The notes under the pieces were generated by a model. That model worked only from the letters and a program-made list of their open reading frames with translations. It did not search any database and was not told the origin of the DNA. The position numbers and the translations under genes are program-made. From Gonatopus flavifemur (lineage: Eukaryota; Arthropoda; Insecta; Hymenoptera; Dryinidae): a DNA stretch of 64,000 nucleotides. How positions within the stretch are numbered: the first letter of the stretch is position 1; the number at the start of each line of letters is the position of its first letter. The DNA lies in the NCBI GenBank assembly GCA_018340375.1, contig JAFFJZ010000003.1:6820001-6884000 (forward strand), read 5' to 3'. Of this stretch, positions 1-10,080 are shown piece after piece.

Positions 1-1364
1 GCTGAAACGATCGATAAAAAGAGTCACAAATTTCTAATCCTCTCCCAAAGACCAGCATTCTGGCGTGAAGATCATCCAAATCCATGCATTCCAACGAAAG
101 ACAGCATGGACAAATCGCACTCCGCATGTTGAAACCTTTTTCCAAGTTCCGGATTATTATTTGCTGAATTCAAAACATCTATGACGAAGGAAATTGTAGC
201 AACGCTGTTTCTGTTCCAAGAATTCCTCATCAACATCAGGAGTTTTGTTTTTGCAAACCCTTTGCTGATGTATCAGAACTTTAGAGACACCAGAATCTAT
301 TTTGGAGTTCCTATTTCTTATAATTCCATGATGATACGATTGTCGTACTTCAAGGACATTCTATAATCTCCGAATGTGTTGGATTTCAATACCTATCTGC
401 AGATCATTCGTTAACAAATTGATGTATCAACTGCTAGTAAAAATCATTCTGAGAGTTCATTCAACACAAAAGAGGGGCCCAAGACTGCAGAAGTTCTAAA
501 CAGTAGTTTGCATCCTTGGAAAAATACAAACAAATGAAATCATTTCACTTTGAGTATTCTTCAAACTTTGGGTAGGTCTCATCAGAATTTTACAAGACAT
601 TTGTGAGGCATGTTTTAGAATGTTTTTCAATAGCTAGAGGACGGGTACGGTGATTTTTAATAGGTGCACTGTTATTGTCAATTCAGAATGAAGAGAATCC
701 TTAATCTGCCTCAACCAAAAATTTACTCCAATCAATAAATTCTCTACCTTTGTAACGACATAGTGTTGTAACTGGAGTGAATTCACATGCTTTGAATTTG
801 AATTGGTTTCAATTTTTATGTGAATGAAATCGATAAAAAAAATCACCCGGTTCATCGAAAATTCTTGTACAATATTCATGTAGTTGAAATACATATAAGA
901 ACGCATTCCACAAAAAGAAACTCCTCATAACAAGGAGTTCATGTGAGTCCTTAATTTTATTCTAATTTCAATCCATAAGAGAATCGAACGAATTAACATT
1001 TCAAGACGTCAGAGAGTTAAGAACATCTGTCTCAAATCACGCATCATACAACGTATACCTCAAACAATCTTTATCCAATGTCTCGATAAAAATCCACACT
1101 CGTGTCTGATCAATGACGGACCCATATCACTGATCAGGTTCACCACAGTAGTTCGACACATCATGTAAAACGAGCTCATCGATCAAACAATTTTATATAA
1201 TAAAAAAAAAAGAAGGCAACTTCATCGTAAAGCACAATCACTCTTACATCGAATTTTCATAATTTCATAACGAGAAATATCACGGTTCAGCGTCTGAATT
1301 CTAAATCAATATCACGTGGTGAGAGACAAGATGATTTCATCCCGGCGTATCATCTGAGAAGTCA
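1..1364. other. AT-rich non-coding sequence, nothing recognised
   Basis: The open frames here are short and have no coding-like composition. I see no convincing splice-site pair, RNA gene or repeat. It is probably intron or intergenic sequence. Confidence 0.5.
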
Positions 1365-1429
1365 TTGACTTGCATCACGAGGTATCGCGAAAGATTGACG
1401 AGGAAAAGGAACAAAATACGAGACAAGTT

Positions 1430-1800
1430 AGACTGCCTCGTAACGCGGCGAGGGCACAACTGGCTGCTGTGTACCATCCACCCACCCTTCTTGTTCTCTC
1501 CGTCTCTCTCGCTCTCTCTATTTCCTCGGCGCTCACTCTCTTTTATCCCTATGACACCCCTTCTTCTTTTTACCGACCGACCGGCCGGGTACCTATTTCC
1601 CGACCAACCAACGAACCCACCACCACCACCGACCTCCCATCCACCTCACTCACTTGCTCGCTCCCTCGCTCTTTCATTCTTCTCTTCTCATCTCTTTTCC
1701 TCATTCATCCACTATTTCCTCCCTCTGATCCACGGTCGATGACTCTGTCTTCGTCGTATACATCCCCACCGGTGATCGGTGGAAAAGTGCCGACGACGGC
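1430..1800 (+). repeat. Pyrimidine-rich (CT/CCA) low-complexity block
   Basis: The plus strand is a long run of C and T with interspersed CTCTCT, CTCGCTC and ACCACCACC words. It keeps two overlapping frames open for 125 and 197 codons, but the translations are Ser/Leu/Pro/Thr-biased low-complexity and I do not regard them as genes. CTCTCTCGCTCTCT is the kind of word bound by GAGA-factor-like proteins in insects, so an open-chromatin or promoter role is possible. There is no start-site evidence for that. Confidence 0.6.
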
Positions 1801-1817
1801 GCATTGTCCTTACTCAA

Positions 1818-1955
1818 GGGGAAGAAGGAAGAGAAAGGAGAAGAAGAAGAAGAAGAGGAGGAAGGCCGATACACAACTCATTGTGTCGTGCGGGCGAATT
1901 CTTTATTCTTCTTCTTCTTTTTCTTCTTCTCTTTCTTCTTCTCATTCTTTTGATA
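1818..1955. repeat. (GAA)n tract followed by (TTC)n tract, inverted arrangement
   Basis: A GAA/GGA-rich purine run at about 1818-1864 is followed about 40 bases later by a CTT/TTC-rich pyrimidine run at about 1904-1955. The two are complementary on one strand and could form a hairpin. Each could also form a triplex-type structure. No gene is implied. Confidence 0.75.
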
Positions 1956-1970
1956 AGCGATAATTGTTGA

Positions 1971-4900
1971 GGGAATAATTGAATAACATATGATGAGCGA
2001 TGTTGCGTTCCTTCAATGCTACACAAAAAGCACAGTTATGATATTTTCAATTCAATAATCTCAAACATTAACGAATAATAAATCTCCATTCTACATGAAA
2101 AATGGGATTTTTGTTTTCAATTCCTTTCAGATGTAAATCTTCCCTGCATAATATTTTTCATTCCTTCTCGTCTACCCTTTTCACTGTAATTTCTCAGCCA
2201 TTTCCCCCTACATCCTTCTATTTGACCACTTTTCCGTATTTCATTGCCCTTTTGCACATCTTCCCATCAATTTCATCTCTCCTCGACTCTTCGCCAACCA
2301 AAAAATACTCGATATCTTTGAATTCTTCCCTGCCCTTTCGATTTTGTTCTTCACCATCGTAGTGATCAACATTATCGTCGAGAGTAATCAGTCCGCGGAC
2401 TGGTTTGATGAACTTCCACAACTCGTAGAAAATATTCTTTTGATACGAAAAAGAAAATAATATAGTATGTTCACAAGGATATAAATGAATAACAGATATA
2501 TGATGATATAAGTGAGTCTCATGTAAGTGTTACAAGGAAGAAATAGAGAGATCCCAGCAGATTAGTTGTCCTTCCTGTTACGTAGTGGATTAAAGGAAAT
2601 TTACCGTCATTCACTCGAGGTTTACGTGCTTCGAGATTATATTCTGTCCATATAAAAAGATTATAGACACGTAGTGAATATTCGAACGCTATAGAACTCC
2701 AATATAAATCTCATTACGACTGAGATAAGTAAGATTTAGCTTCAAACCCACAGGGCTTAAGATTCCACAGAACGACCATAGCCTGATCGATTTCCTGTTC
2801 TTCTGTTTCAAGAAACAGGAGTTATATGTGTTACGAAATGTCCTGGCATTTGAAATTTCAACGGCTGAACTGTTACAATTATACCTATACAACTGAATCT
2901 AAGTCAATTTTCGAACAATTCCGCTTGCTTCGTACATGCATTTCATTTCATAAGGATCAACTTGATGCCCATAAATCTACTCCAAATGAGAAACTTTTAA
3001 CGTAACGCAAAATCTTTACGAGCCTTGTACTATGAATTCACATCAGCGGAACATTAAACACCACCACGAAGAACTATCACGAACTGTGCTGTCGCTTTCT
3101 TGAATGAAATACGAGCCATAAATAATGCTGTTTTTTCTTTCTTCTTTAGTTTTTCGATTCATATTCTATCAGGGGATACAGAAGGGTGACGCTGGCAGTG
3201 TTTGTGTTCGCATGGTGTGTAATACAACGGCAGTCAATTGGTTTACAGTTCTTAAACCACCGGTGATATATAAATCAAGGGTAAACAGCCGTGTTCCGAA
3301 CTATCTGTTCGATTCAACCCTCGATTATGTCATTATTTATTCATCGTGCATCTTTCGATTGGATCTAGGAAAAGAGGGAAAAAAACTAATCATACGCTTT
3401 CTTCTGGAGCGTGAGAAATATTTTGTTCCGTCATGGTGTTATTTTTCTCATAATATATGATTTATGAAGAAGAACAATTGATTTCTCTTCAACTTATCAA
3501 ACTTGCTTTTCGCATTCAATTTGGAAATCATCCAAAGAAATATAGAAAATTACACTAAACAGGATGAGAATAATAGATAAGTTGATTCAACATTTTGGTA
3601 CTGGAAAATCAATTTTCCAATACGCTATTCCAACTTTCGAATAATGAAGATTGTGATAAATTATTTTCTTCCATTATAGAATAAAACAACAACGAAAGGA
3701 CCTAGTTATGTTGTATTGAATTTCCGTTTTCTTTTCAATTTGCAAGAACTTCGACAGCTGCCTCTCAAACTTGTCTTATGAACCGAAAAACAAAATATTT
3801 CATGTAAATACAAGAGTTCTTCTCCGTATTGCTAGGTAATGTGGAAACTCAAATTTCTACAGTGATAAAATATGTGAAATATTTTGCCTTCCACGCTCTA
3901 CGCGAACTTCGAAAACTTGTTCGTGAAGAAAATATGAATATGAGTATTCCTTATTTTTCAAATCTCATTGTTTGGTCCAATCTTATTTTATTGTATTGGG
4001 TTTTACTTCTCTCTGTAGAAATTGTTTTACGTTTGAGAAGGAAACATGTGAAGAAAATAGAAAATATTCCAGTATTGGACGGGAACATCCACTGTCAAAA
4101 GTACTTGTACTGATTTCAACCCTACACAGGCTACCTGGAGGGTAGTGAATTTCATTCTAATATGTTCAATTTTCCATTCGCCAATGAGATTCTATGAAAT
4201 ATTTTAAACAGGGTTTGAATAAATCTGGATGAATTTATTTTCCTAAAAATCATTTACATCTAATCCCAGTCAGATCGTCCAGAGATCTAGTTGAGGATGT
4301 AAAATATCACTTTTAATCGAATTGTACACTTATTGAGTTGATAAAACGATCTAAGAGATGATAGAAAAATCAAATTTAACACTCACTAAATTATCATGTT
4401 GGTCAGAAAATTTGCATATTATATTCCATTCCTAGAAGGATGCATATTCAAACTTGTAACGTACCTGTAACAAAAAGAATACATATTTCTTAACTTTTTG
4501 CAAACTTAACATACAACTTACAAATATTATTTCCAATTATTAATCAAATAACACAATACTCAGCTGTTAAACACCACAAATCTTGCAGTCCGTTGTGTAA
4601 ACGATTTTTCTATAGTTTCAAAAACTCAATTCAATAAAACAAATAACAATGATTTATCAGATTTTGTGAATTTGAATTTTCGTTTCATTTTTATAAACAA
4701 TTCGAATTCCAAGAAACATTTGTCAGTAACATTTCACGGCAAAGATCAGTTAATATTCGGTGATTTTATGTAACTTTCGGTACGCGTCACATCAAAATAA
4801 TCTGTAAAACCTATATAAAAAGATGAAATAAAAATGCTACCAAAGAATATCTTGAAACATCATTGAATTTGTTCGCCTCGCACAACCGCGTTCCGAGAAA

Positions 4901-6690
4901 ACGATACCCAAGGCTCGTGAAATATAAAATCATTATTTTGGTATACGAAACCTCCGATACACAAAACCATGGATAATTTGTTATCGGTATCGGGGGTACT
5001 GCTCTGGTAACACTGAAGAAGGATCGTTTTACTGCTCTTTGAGTGAGCACACGCGACGTCAGCTTAAGGTTACCACACAAAGCGATGTATCGTAGTGACA
5101 CCCCATTAGGAAGATACATGATGGCGCACGCGACTATCGTGCGTAGTATGCGTACGAACTAGTGTTGGTATACACCGCTATTTCGTGAATACGTGTACAA
5201 GAGCACATATATTTTCGTGTTTTGCTACTTTATATCGCTTGTCTCTGCCGCGTGGAAGAAAAAAAAGGAACACGGTGAAAATATAATGTTGAAAATGTTG
5301 TAAGAGATATCTGACGCAGTGTCAGCAGAAATAAAACATTCTCTCGAAGTACTAAAACTATCAGACTATGAATAATGTTTGCGCGAAGATTGAAATTTCT
5401 TCATTTTTTGGAATTTTCTAATTCCACCAGGGACGAAAAATGAGTGAACTATTACATTACATGATAACCTAGGAATCGTGACACGATAAAACTTTGATGA
5501 AAAAATAATTCGGTATGTCAAGAAAAAAGCTCAGGAATTGATTTTTCCCACCCCTTTAGAGCGTATGACCTGTCCACGTGCGAATAGCAAAGGATTTCGT
5601 TACAGAAAACCACTCTATTTTTCACCTTGCGAAGGATTGGAAGTACATTTTTTCTCTTCCGGAGTTTTAACTGGTTGACCGTGGAATCGCAAAGATTTTC
5701 ATGTTTTTTGTTTTTCACTCAAGGATTGTTCCTGATACAATCTTCGAATAAAAGAAGAAAATTGAAAATCCTCGAAACACCTTGTAAAACATCTTGCCAG
5801 AGGATAAAAGCCGATACGCGGCAGTCGCTTTGGAAATCAAATCAATTAACCTCCAAACGAAATCATCTTCCCCATTCCTCCATTCCGTGAAATACCCTTC
5901 AAGAGCAGAAGAGTGACGCTCGACACAATTTTTTCTCTTCCCTTTCATCTATGAAATGTGTATTCGATGAGTTCACAGGCAACGATCAAAATTCAGATAA
6001 CACTGCATCGTCATTACGTCCGAAGTCTACTCGACTGGATTCATACTCTCGAGTTTCATAATTACGAAACAATTACAGACAATGAGTACCCTCGTGAATT
6101 AAAATTTGAAATGTGAAGCATTTCAAATGCATACCACCGCTGAGAGCCTCTTATACTCTGGTGTGTTGTTTTGTTTGCTGAAATGATCGACGAGAAAAAA
6201 AAATACATCTAAAGAGAATTGCAGGACGGTAATCTGTTGGGATACAAAAGAACGAGAGATGATTCTCTTCGCTATGGAAATCAACTTGACGCTTTTCGTT
6301 TCTCATTCTGAAATGAAAATTGATACAAATGCTGGCGGGTGTTAAAACAATAGTCTTTGATCTAGCATCGTTCTATCCCCTGGACAATGATGGTTGTGGA
6401 ATATATGTATATGCTTTTAAATATCAAAGTTAATCTCCTTCGTCATACCACAAATGTGAAGAATATCATTGTGAAGATCTCAATGAAAAATACCGAAGGG
6501 AAGAATTTATATTCTCTAGCAAAAACTATTGTCTGAAATTTGTTGAATTTGCAATTAGAAGGTTATTGTCCAACGTTTAAGTGAATATGAATATGCTGCC
6601 CTGGGCCGTTTGGAGACTCCACAAAGCCCCCGGGGCACATTTCCCATTTGAGGCACTTGGGATTGCTAAAATTTCAAAATTATATTTAAT
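1971..6690. other. AT-rich non-coding sequence with two weak signals
   Basis: Mostly featureless. Two things stand out: a pyrimidine-tract AG|GT junction on the minus strand at 4464/4465, and a slightly GC-richer stretch at about 4860-5120 where two minus-strand frames are open at once. A hydrophobic 94-codon frame at 3829-4113 has a membrane-helix-like segment but no recognisable family, and it is probably chance. The rest looks like intron or intergenic DNA. Confidence 0.45.
4440..4490 (-). promoter_or_regulatory. Candidate recursive splice site (minus strand)
   Basis: Read on the minus strand, a T-rich tract ending TTTTTGTTACAG is followed directly by GTACGT. The predicted junction lies between 4465 and 4464. 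This has the layout of a zero-length-exon ratchet point, in which a 3' splice site is regenerated as a 5' splice site. The donor half is only a moderate match to GTRAGT. It lies downstream of the minus-strand exon at 21051-21248, so it would serve a later intron of the same gene. Confidence 0.2.
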
Positions 6691-6717
6691 TTATATATAA
6701 TTCGTATATAATCCAAT

Positions 6718-7190
6718 ACAGGGTGTTTCAGAATTCACTGCAAATACACACACCCAAAATGCAACAAATTTTCCATTGGACAAAATTTTATTTGAGGTTT
6801 AGTTTTTGAGATACGAGGATTTTTAGATTTTTTGAAAACCCCAAACTCCTCAGAAGCACTGTGTGTCACATACTTGAGCTTGACACCATTCGCTGAATTG
6901 AAAAACGGTGGATCTTTGGAACAAAAATTGAAGTACTCTATCATTTTTTCATTTCGGAGCTACAATGATTCAAAGTTGCTGGATTTTGAATGGCTGGAAG
7001 TACGGAAATTTCCACTCGCTATAGCTCCGAAACGAAGAATGATAGAATAGTTCAATTTCTTCCCAAAGATACACCGGTTTTTGAGTTAGCAAATGGTGGG
7101 CTTTTGACTAATTCGGATTTGAAAAGAAATCTAAAAATACTCATATGTTCAATTCGGGATATAGAGATCGAAAACCCCGTCGCACCTTAA
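6718..7190. mobile_element. Foldback (long inverted repeat) element
   Basis: Sequence at about 6814-6964 reappears as a diverged reverse complement at about 7021-7143. The matched landmarks are a block around ATTTTTAGATTT, the run AACGGTG/ACCGGTG-GATCTTTG, TCTATCATT, and TTTCGGAGCTA next to the central 56-base loop. The left flank begins with AGGGTGTTTCAGAATTCA, a kind of word I associate with ends of interspersed repeats in insect genomes; that is a recollection, not a database match. No long coding frame and no transposase are visible, so this would be a non-autonomous or decayed element. Exact ends and target-site duplication were not resolved. Confidence 0.65.
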
Positions 7191-7281
7191 AACAGCACTG
7201 AATGCTGCCCAACATTAAGCGAACTCTCACATTAGAATAGCTTCATTTCAAGCTCCACAGATCCTCCCCTCCAACATGGAA

Positions 7282-7626
7282 CCAACATTGGGAAAAGAAT
7301 CAACCAAGCTCGCACCAAGGTTGATATTTTTAGAAGTCCCACAATTTATTGAGGACCAGCGCCAGTCTGTGACGAATAAAATTATTTATCTGAATATATA
7401 ACTTCGAAAAAACCATAATTTTTTGTAGAAATACATCTAATTATGGGTGTTTTTAAAAGTATAAATTCAAGTCAAAACTCTATCTTCCACAGACTGGCGC
7501 TGATCCTCAATAAGTTATGGAAATTCTCAACACATCTGTTTTCTGCGTGTATTTAGTCATTTGTCGATCAACATTGTCGATAAGTGTCACGCAAAGCTGT
7601 ATTCTATTGCCAACATTGGCAAAAGC
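7282..7626 (+). repeat. Direct repeat CCAACATTGGNAAAAG flanking a MITE
   Basis: A 16-base word, CCAACATTGG followed by G or C and then AAAAG, occurs at about 7282 and again at about 7611 in the same orientation. The two copies lie on either side of the inverted-repeat element at 7349-7510. They could be part of an older, larger repeat into which that element inserted. Confidence 0.45.
7347..7512. mobile_element. TA-flanked MITE, TIR family TTGAGGAYCAGCG
   Basis: The element spans 7349-7510 (162 bp) with a TA dinucleotide immediately outside each end, at 7347-7348 and 7511-7512. Its terminal inverted repeats are about 23 bp long and match at 22 positions: TTGAGGACCAGCGCCAGTCT at the left, and the reverse complement of the right end reads the same except for one C-to-T change. 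The interior contains a second nested inverted repeat, CCATAATT against AATTATGG. TA duplication and short size fit a non-autonomous Tc1/mariner-type MITE. No coding capacity is present. Confidence 0.8.
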
Positions 7627-9690
7627 AAGGAATTTTGATGCAGATCTGAATATGCGAAACAAACGCTAAGGAGAAAAGCTGAAAGCTCTACACACTCACG
7701 AAGTAAACAAAGGAATGATATCGGAATGATCAAGAATCACATAAGTGGAGGTTTGTTGTTTTCTCCAAAACAAACAACGCAGTTATTTCCGTCCCGCATT
7801 CAAACATTAACATTCATATTCGTTCTCGTATTTTCTCCAAGTCGCATGAGGACGGTACGTATAAATGGTTGCCGCGCAATAGTCGAGTAGATATACTCAA
7901 GAATTTCTGATTATACGAGCTCTAGGAACAAAAGTGAAGGAGGTATTATGGTAACTGACGATTTTACTGGGAAGAAAACTTTTCAGTTTTTTTCAAGCGT
8001 GAACCCAAACGAGCGCAACGGATTTTCATCCCCATGTATGTATGAGCGTACATACATATGTACTTGCGTCCTTTTATTCGTCCCTCCGTTCCCTCGTTCG
8101 TTCGTTCGTTCGTTCGTTCGCTTTTCTGTCTGTGGACTTTATTTTATCGCGTATTTCTTGCTCTCCACCGTGCTACGGGATTCCACCAATACGTTCTTCT
8201 TTTCTCTACTTTAATCCTGCCTTTATTTCGATTTTTTTGGTTTCGTGATCCATGTAGCCAGTCAACCTGTTAAATGATCTTTCAGTTGGATAGTTTTATT
8301 TCCATGAATTAGAAAAATAAAAGAACAAGGAAGAAGAAAATTAAGCGTGACGGAGTGTCTGAAAAGATCGCTGTCGAAAAAGACTCGCTTAAACAGGATG
8401 GAAACTGCTATAAAATTTGGAGAATTCTCAATATGAGAAGTATTTTTCATTTATCGCGATTACAAAATTTAATATTGCTGTTATTGATAATCAAATTATT
8501 TAGTAAATATGAATGAACAATCATCTGTATTGAAGAAGAAATTTATTCATTAAGACACAATCAACTCATTGAATATTTATTATCAATGAAAAATATTACC
8601 ATTTTAAATGAAGATGGCGATAATCATCATCAACGGATGGCATTCAAGTTCTTGCAGATATGCAAACGCGTAAATTTAATGTTATATTCATTTTCCTATG
8701 TATAAATATACGTTTATCAACACTGAACAAACCCCATGTCCAAAATATAAGATAGTTTATCATCTATTCAATTACGAGGAACGGAGGGAATTCTTGTGGC
8801 ATATATTCTAAAAAAGAGAGTACCACACAACATACTTGAAACAAATATAAAATATGTTCTGTTAGATAAGAATTGATGAATAATTTTTCAATTACATTAT
8901 TGAAACCTTCGAGACCCTGAGAAAAAAAAAATTTGGTGCGCACTCCTCTTATATTCCAAGATGTATTTTCTCAACTGCAATGTTCGTGACAGCGACACGC
9001 AACGCCTGGCGTTTGACAGTGGAAACGTAATGTTCCCGCCTTTACTCTACTCGAGGGGGACACTACGTTATGCGTTTGACTTTCGAATTCGAGGGGGTAC
9101 AACAGGATGTCATCACTGATACTATTCATATTTCTGACATCTCATGGACTTCTCAACAATTCTAAAAAGTGAGTGGAAAGTCAAACCGAAAGATTTCTGA
9201 TGAGCTTTCCAAGAACTTCTGGAATCACAATACTCTAGGCTGTATTCCAACGAGAAGAAATTAAGATTAACATTTTGATTTCACTCGCGGTAAAATCTTG
9301 TCTTTGTGTCCATATTTTTTTTCGTCTCGCGTACAATGCGACGCAACAAAAATTTCGAAACCTTGTCTCCGATAGATCCAAAAAGAAAATATTGAAAACG
9401 AGGAACAGATAAAAGATTAAATAAACGCACCCTCATTATCATAAAAATCATGGAAACGTGCTTCAGTATTTCCATTCCGACCAAAATCGAATTTTCGTTC
9501 TAGATCTTCGACTCGACTTAAATATATCACGAGTGAATTCAATTTATTTGCCGTATTGTTGGATGGGATTGAAAAATAGAAAAGATAAATTATTCGAACC
9601 CAGAGATAATTTACACGAAGGGAGAGAAAGAAAGAAAGAGAACTGTTCGACGAGAGAGGTAGGACCGAACAAAGTTTGTCCAAACAGGAA
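7513..9690. other. Non-coding sequence with microsatellite and a small duplication
   Basis: Contains the (CGTT)n array described separately. It also has a local repeat at about 9008-9100, where GCGTTTGAC and TCGAGGGGG each occur twice in the same order (9009 and 9072, then 9051 and 9089). The rest is AT-rich with no supported gene. Confidence 0.5.
8095..8120 (+). repeat. (CGTT)n tetranucleotide microsatellite
   Basis: Six and a half uninterrupted units of CGTT sit inside a C/T-rich stretch at about 8070-8230. The array keeps several frames open at once and produces Ser/Phe/Val/Arg-repeat translations that are not genes. Confidence 0.95.
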
Positions 9691-10020
9691 TCACTACTTT
9701 TCTTTCCTTCTCCGCATTCCCTTTTCACAATGTTTCTCTTCGTCTGCCGTCCTATCGCCCTCTCTTTCTCTACAGGTGAGTGATAACGTGTGATTAACGT
9801 CCGCGTTATCCGTCACGCCCACCCCAGATACACTTGCCTCTCTTTTACTTTCCCCTCTCTTTCTATCCTGCTCCTCTTCCGCCACTTCTTATCATATCTT
9901 TTTTCGTAGTCCCCCTTCAACTCTCCCACCTTTCTTCAAGGTAGAATAGGTTCAACGTTTCACCACCAAGAAATTCTTTTTTCTTTCCTTTCGTTCCTCG
10001 TTTCCGCTCTTCCTCTCGCT
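9690..10020 (+). repeat. Pyrimidine-rich block
   Basis: C/T-rich on the plus strand with runs such as CTCTCTTTCTCT and CTTTCCCCTCTC. It contains the strongest ratchet-point-like splice junction in the window, at 9775/9776. Confidence 0.6.
9740..9782 (+). promoter_or_regulatory. Candidate recursive splice site (ratchet point), plus strand
   Basis: A long pyrimidine tract ending CTCTCTTTCTCTACAG abuts GTGAGT with no bases between. The AG|GT junction is at 9775/9776. This matches the published layout of Drosophila recursive splice sites, a pyrimidine tract then NCAG then GTRAGT, in which a zero-nucleotide exon lets a long intron be removed in steps. Both halves are near-consensus. It would serve a plus-strand transcript, whereas the best exon in this window is on the minus strand, so the host gene is unknown. 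The pyrimidine-rich surroundings raise the chance of coincidence. Confidence 0.4.
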
Positions 10021-10058
10021 CCAACTCTCTCCCCTTGAATAAAATGAGGGAAAAGCAA

Positions 10059-10075
10059 AGAGAGAGAGAGAGAGA
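10059..10075 (+). repeat. (AG)n dinucleotide run
   Basis: An uninterrupted AG run of 17 bases sits in a purine-rich stretch directly after the pyrimidine-rich block, so strand composition switches sharply at about 10040. Confidence 0.9.
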
Positions 10076-10080
10076 AAGAG

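Noticed and set aside
1365..1963. Two overlapping plus-strand frames of 125 and 197 codons
   Set aside because: They arise from a C/T-rich simple-sequence block. The translations are low-complexity Ser/Leu/Pro/Thr and Arg/Lys runs with no family resemblance.
3829..4113. Hydrophobic 94-codon frame with a membrane-helix-like segment followed by basic residues, faintly like a cytochrome P450 N-terminus
   Set aside because: It lacks the proline-rich hinge motif, has no downstream P450 exons and sits in ordinary AT-rich DNA.
9590..9610. tRNA B-box-like TTCGAA next to GGG on the minus strand
   Set aside because: Flanking bases cannot form the T-arm stem and no A-box is positioned upstream.
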